Positions 7,489 to 15,101 of a DNA stretch of 64,000 nt are shown piece after piece. A program made the position numbers and the translations under genes. This stretch comes from Massilia sp. Leaf139 (GTDB taxonomy: Bacteria; Pseudomonadota; Gammaproteobacteria; Burkholderiales; Burkholderiaceae_D). The stretch lies in the NCBI RefSeq assembly GCF_001424165.1, contig NZ_LMOJ01000028.1, positions 62,001-126,000 on the forward strand. The letters run 5' to 3'. The stretch's first letter is position 1; each line of letters opens with the position of its first letter. The notes below the pieces were generated by a model. That model ran no database searches, was not told where the DNA came from, and saw only the letters and a program-made list of their open reading frames with translations.

Positions 7489-8243
7489 GTAGATTTGCCC
7501 GATCCAGGCGGCCGGCGAAACGACCACTTGTCGAAGCCGTGCTGGGCGATCCGGTCTTTCTCGCTCAGCACCAGCGGCGGCGGCGCGGCCTCGGCCACGG
7601 TGCCCGACACGTACATCTCAATCTCCTGGAAGGCGAGCGTCGCATCGAAGACCTGGCCGAAGCCGAGCGGCCCCAGCGTATCGTCGACGACGACCCGGTA
7701 GGCGCCGCCCGGATAGATCCCTTTCGCTTGAGCGCCGCTGCCAATCCAGTAGCGTTCGCCCGCTTCGAAACAGGTGAGGATGACGATGCCCTCTCCGATC
7801 AGGAACTGATTTAGTTCAAGCGTCCCCTGCGCCGCCAGCCAGGCCTGCGCAAACCTGTCGGACGCCGCCCGCCGGCGCCGTTCGGGCGCACTCGCCGCAG
7901 CGATCCTGTCCTGTCCAGCCCAGGCTTCGAGCTCGTCCCAGCCGTAGAACAGGCGCACCTCGCTGTCCGCTGCCTCGCCGCGGCGCGTGTGGCGTGCGTG
8001 GATGCCGCGATGGAGCTTGCCGCAAAACGCGACCAGGAAGGGGGCGAGTTCGATCGATCCGCGGCGCGTCTCGACCGGCGCGCACGGCCAGGCGCGTGAG
8101 ACCTCCCGCATCAGGACATGCAGCGTGTCCGGCATGGGGGCCAGTTCGCGGCGCGTGCGCAGGTACTGGATGGCATCGTCCTGGCCCGGGGCCAGGGCCA
8201 GGCTGCGGTCGTAGTAGTCGCGCGCTGTCGACAGGATGCGCAT
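7485..8243 (-). CDS. hypothetical protein, last gene of a four-gene cassette
   Basis: A 252-residue soluble protein with no signal peptide or membrane segment and no domain I recognise. Notable segments are an N-terminal helix-rich part with TPR-like spacing (ARDYYDRSLALAPGQDDAIQ), a middle Gly-rich beta region (GEGIVILTCFEAGERYWIGSG) and the terminus HGFDKWSFRRPP. It begins 6 bp after the SGNH-like gene stop, so it is very likely in the same operon as the three genes before it. Confidence 0.65.
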   Translation of the reverse strand: MRILSTARDYYDRSLALAPGQDDAIQYLRTRRELAPMPDTLHVLMREVSRAWPCAPVETRRGSIELAPFLVAFCGKLHRGIHARHTRRGEAADSEVRLFYGWDELEAWAGQDRIAAASAPERRRRAASDRFAQAWLAAQGTLELNQFLIGEGIVILTCFEAGERYWIGSGAQAKGIYPGGAYRVVVDDTLGPLGFGQVFDATLAFQEIEMYVSGTVAEAAPPPLVLSEKDRIAQHGFDKWSFRRPPGSGKST

Positions 8244-8249
8244 CGGGGC

Positions 8250-8912
8250 CTACTTCTTCGGGAAGCCCGTCGCCGCGCCGTACAGCACCGCGTTCGGCGC
8301 CGCCGGGTGGTGGGTGCCGACCAGTTCCGCGATCGCCGCTGCGATGCGGGCGCCGCCCTGTGCCGAGGGTTCGATCGGCGACACCGGCGCGTAGTCGGCC
8401 GGATCGCTGCAGACCACGCGCAGATCGAGCACGGGCATCCGGCGCAGCGTGGCTTCGCGCACGATGACGTCGTTGAACACCGCCAGCGCCGTGCGCAGGC
8501 CGGGCGCCAGGCCAGGCACGCTGTCGTAAATGGTCGCCACGGCGGTGGGCTTGCCGTGCGCCAGCACGGTGTCGAGCATGCGCCGGTAGTCGCGCTGGAA
8601 ATCCGCCTGCCAGCTTGCCAGCAGTTCGGTTGCCGCCAGCACCGTCGGTACCGGACGCCCCATCTCATTGAGCAGGCCGAGGACGTCGTTGCCGCCGCAG
8701 CTGACCAGCAGCCAGGTCGCCGGCGTATCCAGATAGCCCAGGCGCGCGACCTGGCGCGCGACGTCGGCCAGCACATCGCCGTCACGCGCCAGCAAGGAGA
8801 CCTGGTGGCGCGGCCCCAGACGCGAGCGCAGTTGCGACAGCACTTCGCTGCCGGCGCTGACATAGGGCGCGTTATCGAAGATCGAGTCGCCCAGCAAGAC
8901 GATGTGTTCCAT
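8250..8912 (-). CDS. SGNH/GDSL hydrolase-like protein with altered catalytic motif
   Basis: A 220-residue cytoplasmic protein of the SGNH fold: block I GDSIFDN near residue 8, block III GGND near residue 73, and a late SPIEPSAQGG segment. In active members the C-terminal block reads DxxHP. Here Glu stands at the His position in the equivalent segment, so hydrolase activity is doubtful unless another His serves. It starts 21 bp after the upstream stop and is followed 6 bp later by the unknown gene, within a conserved-looking cassette. Confidence 0.75.
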   Translation of the reverse strand: MEHIVLLGDSIFDNAPYVSAGSEVLSQLRSRLGPRHQVSLLARDGDVLADVARQVARLGYLDTPATWLLVSCGGNDVLGLLNEMGRPVPTVLAATELLASWQADFQRDYRRMLDTVLAHGKPTAVATIYDSVPGLAPGLRTALAVFNDVIVREATLRRMPVLDLRVVCSDPADYAPVSPIEPSAQGGARIAAAIAELVGTHHPAAPNAVLYGAATGFPKK

Positions 8913-8933
8913 GCTGTCCCTTGTTTGCGATGT

Positions 8934-9689
8934 TCAGGCCGCGACGGCGTCGTCGGCCGGCCCGCGCGGGATGCCCATCCTAGCCAGCAGCTCCGCAGCC
9001 GCTCCGTACTGCGGGCCGATGCGGCCGCGCGCGACCGGATGCGGCAGCAGCAGGAACACGGTATCGGCATTGCGCGCGATGCGCGGGTAGGCCTCGCCTG
9101 CGAAGGGCGCGCCGCAGATTGCTTCCCACTGCGCCTGGTAGCCGGTGCCATAGAATACGACAGCCTGCGGCGTGTGTTGGAAAATCAGCTGACGAATCGC
9201 CGCGATGCGCTGCGGCTGCACGTGCGCGTGGTAGGCGGCCTGGGTCTGCAGGTACGGCATCGCGTCCGCATTCGTCCACTCTGCATAAGGCCAGGCGTTC
9301 AGGGCCGGTTTCGGCAGGGGCATGAGTTCGAGCAGGGCCGTGCCGCTGCCGGCCTGGCCGAAGGCATCGATCTGGTAGCGGCGCAGCGCTTCGATGTCGA
9401 CGCTTGCCGCACCTTGCAGCATCAGCATGACGCGCATGAGTTCCTTCCAGGTGCGCTGCACGGGCGCGCCTTCCACGTGGCGGGTGTGGTCGCCAAAGGC
9501 AAGGTGGAAGGCCTGCAGGTCGGCCAGCGGCGGTTGCCCCTGCGCGGCCCAGGTCGCGAGGCGGCTGGCGATCTCTTCCTCGCTGGCGCCGCCGCCCTCT
9601 TCCATGCCGATGAACCAGATGGGCGCGGCGAGATCGCCATAACCGAAAAACTCCGCGCAAAAGCGCGTCAGGGCTGCATTGTCGAGCAT
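8934..9689 (-). CDS. uracil-DNA-glycosylase-superfamily-like protein
   Basis: A 251-residue protein starting at the ATG at 9689. Near residue 25 it has WFIGMEEGGG, positioned like the GMNPG/GEAPG water-activating loop of the UDG superfamily. A core strand VVFYGTG comes later, and LLPHPVARG resembles the HPSP-type motif II. The acidic EEG in motif I and the lack of a clear iron-sulfur cluster set it apart from known families, so DNA repair activity is inferred only. It lies 35 bp after the ART/RES-like gene and 21 bp before the SGNH-like gene. Confidence 0.5.
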   Translation of the reverse strand: MLDNAALTRFCAEFFGYGDLAAPIWFIGMEEGGGASEEEIASRLATWAAQGQPPLADLQAFHLAFGDHTRHVEGAPVQRTWKELMRVMLMLQGAASVDIEALRRYQIDAFGQAGSGTALLELMPLPKPALNAWPYAEWTNADAMPYLQTQAAYHAHVQPQRIAAIRQLIFQHTPQAVVFYGTGYQAQWEAICGAPFAGEAYPRIARNADTVFLLLPHPVARGRIGPQYGAAAELLARMGIPRGPADDAVAA

Positions 9690-9724
9690 GTTCGAACCTA
9701 TAAAGTGGGGTTGCGGCTGTTCGT

Positions 9725-10297
9725 TCAGATGCGGAACAGGCGGTAAGTATTCTCGGGGGCGATCTCGAAGAAGAACTCGCCGTCGGCGGCCGCACGATCC
9801 GACCAGAGCGTGACCTGCGCTGCTGCCGCGCGTGCGAGCGCGTCGAGTGCCGGGTCGGCGTCCATGGCCGCCCGCAGCTCCTGCTTGCCGATCCCGGGCA
9901 GGAACAGCGGCGCCAGAGCGAGCTTGTCGGCCAGGGAATCGTCGGCCCGGCGGCCCAGCAGCCGGTTCACTTCGCGCTGCAGGTTGGCGACGTCGCCATG
10001 CAGGCGCGCGTCGGCCACCGACAGCTGGATCATCGGCGGCGCGGCGTCGAACTCCAGGCGGCAGACCAGGTAGTTGTCGCGCTCCGGCCCCGCGGCGCAG
10101 GCGTTCTGCAAGGCCAGCTCCGGCGTCGGGCTTGCATATACCGCGTGGCGGCGCGAAGGCAGCCCGTCGGGACGGGCCAGCTCCCACAGGTTATCGACGA
10201 GATAGGGGATATTCGCCGGCAGGCGGCGTCCGGCATGGCGCTGTTTGGTCTGGCCCTCGACATGGTCTTGTTTCGGCACTGCGCGGTAGATCGGCAT
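9725..10297 (-). CDS. ART/RES-like domain protein (tentative), first gene of the cassette
   Basis: A 190-residue soluble protein. The N-terminal YRAVP arginine, the SRRHAVYASPTPELALQNA block and later acidic residues follow the order of RES/ADP-ribosyltransferase folds (Arg, then a vYaS..pALAl core). RES proteins are NAD-degrading toxins, but the usual Xre-type antitoxin is not adjacent, so a toxin role is not supported. No obvious Shine-Dalgarno precedes the ATG. It leads an operon with UDG-like, SGNH-like and unknown genes. The fold assignment is my weakest claim here. Confidence 0.45.
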   Translation of the reverse strand: MPIYRAVPKQDHVEGQTKQRHAGRRLPANIPYLVDNLWELARPDGLPSRRHAVYASPTPELALQNACAAGPERDNYLVCRLEFDAAPPMIQLSVADARLHGDVANLQREVNRLLGRRADDSLADKLALAPLFLPGIGKQELRAAMDADPALDALARAAAAQVTLWSDRAAADGEFFFEIAPENTYRLFRI

Positions 10298-10515
10298 CGG
10301 GAATCCGTGGAAAAATCAGCCCGCCAGAATACCGGAAATTAGTTGCCGTGAAGCACTTTGTGGTTGCAATACGACGAAGCGTGCGGTTAGCCGGGTTAAC
10401 GTTGCCCCTTCAATATGGAGCGCTGCCGGCCGCGCGCGATACTGGCTGAGCTGACAGCTTGTCCGGCGCGCCCGATGCTGCTAGCGTGGTGTTTTCCACG
10501 CACCGGGAGCATTTC

Positions 10516-11952
10516 ATGGACTCACTGAAACGGCAGGACATCGAAGACGCCGAAGAATCGCCCGCCATCCCATCCGCCCTGCTCGACTTCGAGGCCGTGC
10601 GGCCCGGCGACGTGCTCCTGACCCGCGGCGACTCGCTGATGTCGGAGGGGATCGTGACCGTGACGGGCGGGCGCTTCTCGCATGCGGCCTTGTGGCTGCC
10701 CGTATCGGGTTCCGACTTCGATCCCGGCTTCGGCCTCGACGGCGTGATCCTGGCCGAGGCCGACGGCCTGGGCGTGGGCTTCACGCCGATGGTGCCGCGC
10801 GCCTTCGAGAACCCCGCCACCTTCTCGACCCTGCTCGCGTATGCCCTGCCCGGGAACCCGCGCGCCTACAAGCTGCTGCGCCATCCGGGCATCGCCGCCC
10901 TGCCGCGCGAACGGCTGCAGGCGGCCAGCCAGTCGCTGCAGGATGCGCACTTCAGCCGCGCCTATTCGCGCCTGCGGCGCCTGGTCGACGCCTCCGGCCT
11001 GCCTGCAGCCGCCCTGCCGGCCGCGCGTGGCGTCATGGGTCTGATCGACGGCCTGCGCAAGACGCGCGGCGAACCCGGTTCCTTCTGTTCGGAGCTGGTC
11101 GCGCTCTACTACGCTGAACTCGGCCTGCCGCTGTTCGCCGACAGCCGCGCGCCCGCGAATGTCTCGCCGAACGACCTCGATGCGGGCGACTGCCTGCTGG
11201 AGGAAGTGCCGGATGCCTTCGCCGACCTGCAGCAGCTCGGCGCGGGCTGGCGCGAGCGCGGTTCGCCCGCGCCGATGCTCGACCGCGGCGGCCTGCTGTC
11301 GGTGGCCATCGGCCAGAAGAGCGCCGCGGCGGCGCTCGGCCGCTTCGCCGACGCGCTGAGCGAGCCGGCCGATGCGATGGCGCAAGCGACCATGACGAGC
11401 ATGCGCACGCTGCAGCGCGGCCTGGAAGCGGCGCTGGGAGAAGCACAGCGCCAGTACACGGCCATGGACGACCTCCAGGGCGTGCAGCGCATCCAGGGCT
11501 TCGCGCTGCAGGCCAGGATGCTGGCGCACCTGCTCGACGCTATCGGTGCCGAGGACGCGCGCCAGCGTGGCGCCGGCCTGCCGGAGCACGCACTGGCGCA
11601 GTGGCGCCTGGCCAACAGCGAACTGATGCTGCACTGCCAGACCCTGCTCGGCGCGCTCCAGCATGCGCACCTGCGCGAACGGCTGCTGTTCGCGATGCGC
11701 CTGATGCGGGCGCAGCGGCGCGCGGGCGGCGGCTCGATCCTGAAGCGGCGGCGCCTGGCGCGCGAACGCAAGTCGCTGATGCGCCAATGGCTGCGCCGGC
11801 GCGGCGAGCGCGGCGACTCGGCGCGCATGCTGCATGCGCTGCGCACCCCGGCCGTGGACGGCGCCGTACTCGACCATATCGAACACGTCGTCTGCCTGAC
11901 CCTGCAGGCCGCGCAGGCGGAGCTGGACGACGCAGGGATTGTTTTAATCTGA
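10516..11952 (+). CDS. YiiX/YaeF-like permuted papain (C92/NlpC-P60 type) hydrolase
   Basis: A 478-residue protein starting at the ATG at 10516, which has GGGAG 7 bp upstream; an upstream in-frame ATG at 10459 lacks such a site. The N-terminal 250 residues show the permuted papain-like layout: RPGDVLLTRGDS, then GGRFSHAALWL with the catalytic His near residue 56, then GSFCSELVALYY with the catalytic Cys near residue 191. Such enzymes cleave amide or thioester bonds of cell-wall or lipid substrates. The C-terminal half is a long Arg/Ala/Leu-rich helical region with no recognised domain. No signal peptide is seen. Confidence 0.75.
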   Translation: MDSLKRQDIEDAEESPAIPSALLDFEAVRPGDVLLTRGDSLMSEGIVTVTGGRFSHAALWLPVSGSDFDPGFGLDGVILAEADGLGVGFTPMVPRAFENPATFSTLLAYALPGNPRAYKLLRHPGIAALPRERLQAASQSLQDAHFSRAYSRLRRLVDASGLPAAALPAARGVMGLIDGLRKTRGEPGSFCSELVALYYAELGLPLFADSRAPANVSPNDLDAGDCLLEEVPDAFADLQQLGAGWRERGSPAPMLDRGGLLSVAIGQKSAAAALGRFADALSEPADAMAQATMTSMRTLQRGLEAALGEAQRQYTAMDDLQGVQRIQGFALQARMLAHLLDAIGAEDARQRGAGLPEHALAQWRLANSELMLHCQTLLGALQHAHLRERLLFAMRLMRAQRRAGGGSILKRRRLARERKSLMRQWLRRRGERGDSARMLHALRTPAVDGAVLDHIEHVVCLTLQAAQAELDDAGIVLI

Positions 11953-11961
11953 TCGCAGCTG

Positions 11962-12457
11962 GTGCGCCCCGATCCCGACTTCAGCACCCAGGCGGCGGGG
12001 GTGGCGCCGAATTGCCAGAGCGTGGTCACCGAATGGCGGGTCAGGCGTCCCGGCAAGCGTAACAGCGCCGTGGATCCATCCAGCGCATGCGAGCTGATGC
12101 GCATCGACAAACCCGATCCTTCGCATAAGGGCGGCGCGATTGCCTTCGGCAGCGACCAGATGCTCTACATCGCGCTGGGCAACGGCGGCGGCGCTGCGCG
12201 ACCGCTATGTGTTCGGCGATTATTCCAGCCGGACGAGCGACTCCCCACAGGGCAGCCTGTTCGTGATCGGCAGGAACCTGCGCACCGAGCAGCTGGTCGC
12301 GGCCAACCGCAACCCCTTCGACCTGGCCCTGCTCGGCAATACCGGCGTGGTCATGAAGCTGGTGCGCAGCCGTTGGGGGCGCGATCTTCGAAGCGGTATT
12401 GTCGGGTTGGGAATGGTGCCTGTGCCGGCATCGGTGCCGGCCTCGGTGCCAGCTTGA
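11962..12457 (+). pseudogene. decayed PQQ-dependent sugar (sorbosone-type) dehydrogenase
   Basis: Two fragments in different frames spell parts of one known family. The first (to about 12195) contains HKGGAIAFGSDQMLYIALGN-type sequence characteristic of glucose/sorbosone dehydrogenases. The second, in another frame from about 12195, contains RYVFGDYSS and a C-terminal LLGNTGVVMKL. In intact enzymes well over a hundred residues separate these parts, and an N-terminal half precedes them. So the gene has lost its start, an internal block and the reading frame. No usable start codon context is present. Confidence 0.7.
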
Positions 12458-12605
12458 TAATGACACCTTATTACTTTGAGGCAATAACACCACAACCGGA
12501 GGCGGATTCAGCAGGCATACGAGGGGCGCGAGGCCGCGGGAACGCCGCCGCGCAGGGGCGCCGGGTATCATACGGAACCAGTCAACAGCCCTCCTTTTTC
12601 GCCCC

Positions 12606-13337
12606 ATGACCACGCAATCTTCACGCCAGGACATCACCTTCGACGACGTCGCCGCAGCCGCAGCCGGCTTGCGCGATGCCGGCAATGCCGTCACGCTCGA
12701 AGCCCTCGTCGATGCGCTCGACGCCGGCTCTCCGACGGCGGTTGCCCGCCACTTGCTCGCCTGGCGCGCCGAACATGAACCGGTACCCGAGCCGGCGCCG
12801 GCCGTCCTGCCGCCCGCCCTGGCCGCCGAGCTGGCGAAGTGGGCGCAGCAGCACGCCGAAGAAGCCGGCCTCGGTGCGCGCGCGGCCCTCGGCCGCTACG
12901 AGGCCGAGCTCGAGGCTGCCCTCGGCGAGAGCGAGCGCCTGGAGGCCGAGATCGACAGTGCGGCCGCTGCCCGCGACGCCGCCCAGGCCGCGGCCGAGGA
13001 GCGCAGTGAGGAAATCGAACGCCTGACGGCCGAGTTGCGTAATGCGCGCCAGATCGCGATGGACGCCCTGGTCGGCAAGGCCAAGGACCAGCTGGCGATC
13101 GACGGCAAGGACGCCCAGCTGGCCGACCTGCGCGCCCAGCTCGAGCGCAGCGTGGCCAGCTCGTCGGCGCAATCGGATGCGCGCCTCGCCGCCGAAATGG
13201 AACTGGTCGGCGCCACCACCGCGCGCGACAGCCTGGCGCAAGAGGTCAAGGATCTGCAGGCGCAGCTGGCCACGGCGAAGAGCGACCGCGGGGCCATGCG
13301 CATGGAACTGGATGCGTTGAAGAAGAAGGCGAAGTAG
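12606..13337 (+). CDS. KfrA-like N-terminal DNA-binding coiled-coil protein
   Basis: A 243-residue protein. Residues 8-60 resemble the KfrA N-terminal DNA-binding domain (ITFDDVAAAAAGLRDAG...VTLEALVDALDAGSPTAVARHL). The rest is a long, charged Ala/Glu/Arg coiled coil. KfrA is best known as a plasmid partition-associated autoregulator; chromosomal homologues are common in betaproteobacteria and their targets are unknown. There is no plasmid backbone nearby, so this is probably a resident nucoid-associated or regulatory protein. It is followed at short distance by the convergent Lrp gene. Confidence 0.8.
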   Translation: MTTQSSRQDITFDDVAAAAAGLRDAGNAVTLEALVDALDAGSPTAVARHLLAWRAEHEPVPEPAPAVLPPALAAELAKWAQQHAEEAGLGARAALGRYEAELEAALGESERLEAEIDSAAAARDAAQAAAEERSEEIERLTAELRNARQIAMDALVGKAKDQLAIDGKDAQLADLRAQLERSVASSSAQSDARLAAEMELVGATTARDSLAQEVKDLQAQLATAKSDRGAMRMELDALKKKAK

Positions 13338-13379
13338 CAGAGTTGCCGCGATTCGAAGAGCTGCAAAGGCGCTGGCGTC

Positions 13380-13847
13380 CTACGGCGTCACCGACACCGT
13401 CCGCTTCAGGCAGCGCAGGGTGAACGTCGAGCGCGTGTGCTTCACACCCGGCAGCTTGTACAGCTTCTGGCGCAGGAAGCGCTCGTAGCCTTCCGTGCCC
13501 GACACCGCCACCTTGATCAGGTAATCGTATTCGCCCGAGAGCAAATACGCTTCCATCACTTCCGGCAGGTCGGCCAGCGCGTCCGAGAAGGCCTGGAAGA
13601 TCTCGTCGTCGTGGCGGTCGACCGTGACTTCGATGATCACCGTGTCCGGCAAACCCAGCGTGCGCTGGTCGAGCACGGCGACATAGCCGCTGATATGACC
13701 GGCCTCTTCCAGCGCGCGCACCCGGTGCCAGCAAGGCGTGGGCGAGAGGTTCACGGTCTCGGCCAGCTTCTGGTTACTGATGCGCCCGTCGCGGCTCAGC
13801 GTGCGCAGGATCTTCCTGTCGATCTCGTCGAGTACGCCTTCCTTCAT
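13380..13847 (-). CDS. Lrp/AsnC family transcriptional regulator
   Basis: A 155-residue regulator. The N-terminal winged helix-turn-helix (residues about 8-55, DRKILRTLSRDGRISNQKLAETVNLSPTP) is followed by the RAM ligand-binding/oligomerisation domain (about 70-145, with GEYDYLIKV). Members sense amino acids and often control a divergent exporter. Here a DMT permease lies divergently across a 227-bp gap, making it the most likely target. Confidence 0.92.
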   Translation of the reverse strand: MKEGVLDEIDRKILRTLSRDGRISNQKLAETVNLSPTPCWHRVRALEEAGHISGYVAVLDQRTLGLPDTVIIEVTVDRHDDEIFQAFSDALADLPEVMEAYLLSGEYDYLIKVAVSGTEGYERFLRQKLYKLPGVKHTRSTFTLRCLKRTVSVTP

Positions 13848-14074
13848 ACAGCTCCTCCTGTCTATACCAATGCGTATGGATAATTCTTCTTCATTTTAGT
13901 CCATAGAGAGAAGAACCATCCATGCCTGCACCTAATCCGCCGGGTGAACGAAAGAAAATTTTTTGTGCGCCGCAGTAAAATCCTGGTTCGCCATCTTCGC
14001 TGGAGAAACAAGCGGATTCTCACTATCCGGACAGCCCTTCTCCCGCAACGCAGCAATCGGAATTCGGAGTTTTT

Positions 14075-15007
14075 GTGTCAGAAGCAGTTTCACGCGCAGG
14101 ATCGGGCTACCGGGATGATTCCCTCAATGCCGAACTGCCGCTCATGTTGATCACCCCCGCCCTGTTCGCCGCCAACCTGCTGGTCGCACGCTGGGCTGAG
14201 AGCGCAGCGCTGCCGCCGCTGTTCCTCGCCTTCGGGCGCTGGGCGCTCGCCTTTGCGATCCTGCTGCCGGCCGTCGGCCCGCGCCTGTGGGCGCTGCGCC
14301 ACGTGATCATGGCGAACTTCCCGCGCCTGATCCTGCTGGCCGGCCTCGGCATGGGCCTGGCCGTCGGGCCTCAGTACATCGGCGCGCGCCAGACCAGTGC
14401 GGCCAACATCGCCATCATCTTCGCCGCCTGTCCGGCGCTGGTGATGCTGCTCGAAACCCTGATCTGGAAGGCGCCACTGCCGCGCAAGCAGGCCGGCGGC
14501 ATGCTGCTGGCCGTGCTCGGCGTGCTGGTCGTGCTGACCAAGGGCGACGTGGCGGCCCTGGGCGGCCTCGCCTTCGGCACGGGCGACCTGTGGGTGGTGC
14601 TGGCCGCCTGCGGCTGGGCCTTGTACACGGTGCTGGGCAAACGCCTGCCGCTGCCGCACCTGCCGAGCACCGTCAAACTGGCCGCGCTGATCGGCGGCGG
14701 CGCGCTGGTGCTGGCGCCGTTCGCGGTGCTCGAAGCCTCGCTCGGGAACGTCGCCAATTTCAACGATCCGCGCCTGTACTTCGCGCTGGCCTTCCTGGCC
14801 GTCGTGCCCAGCCTGGGCGCCTACTTCTGCTTCGACCGCCTTGTGGCGATCGCCGGCCCGGCGCGCGCCAGCCTGTCGGTCTACCTGATCCCGCTGTTCG
14901 CGACCCTGGCCGCCTGGCCGCTGCTGGGCGAAGCGCCGCGCCTCTACCACGCGGCCGGTTTCGGCATCATCCTCGGTGGCGTGCTGCTGGCCGCACGGGG
15001 TCGCTGA
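14075..15007 (+). CDS. DMT-superfamily (EamA) transporter
   Basis: A 310-residue inner-membrane protein with about ten hydrophobic segments in two EamA repeats, the drug/metabolite exporter architecture. The start is GTG at 14075 with GGAG 6 bp upstream; ATG at 14144 is possible. It is divergent from an Lrp-type regulator, which suggests efflux of an amino acid or a related metabolite under that regulator (inference from arrangement). Confidence 0.85.
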   Translation: MSEAVSRAGSGYRDDSLNAELPLMLITPALFAANLLVARWAESAALPPLFLAFGRWALAFAILLPAVGPRLWALRHVIMANFPRLILLAGLGMGLAVGPQYIGARQTSAANIAIIFAACPALVMLLETLIWKAPLPRKQAGGMLLAVLGVLVVLTKGDVAALGGLAFGTGDLWVVLAACGWALYTVLGKRLPLPHLPSTVKLAALIGGGALVLAPFAVLEASLGNVANFNDPRLYFALAFLAVVPSLGAYFCFDRLVAIAGPARASLSVYLIPLFATLAAWPLLGEAPRLYHAAGFGIILGGVLLAARGR

Positions 15008-15101
15008 GCGCCGCTGAGCCACGCACCGCGTGCGGGGCGTGGCCGTGTGGGTTCGTCTATAATGAACGACCCAACGGCCAGAATCCAGAGCGCACGTCTG
15101 C

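Noticed and set aside
10459-10515. Upstream in-frame start for the YiiX-like gene
   Set aside because: No ribosome site, whereas GGGAG lies just before the ATG at 10516.
12606-13337. Integrated plasmid marked by the KfrA-like gene
   Set aside because: No replication, partition or mobilisation genes nearby; chromosomal KfrA-like proteins are common.
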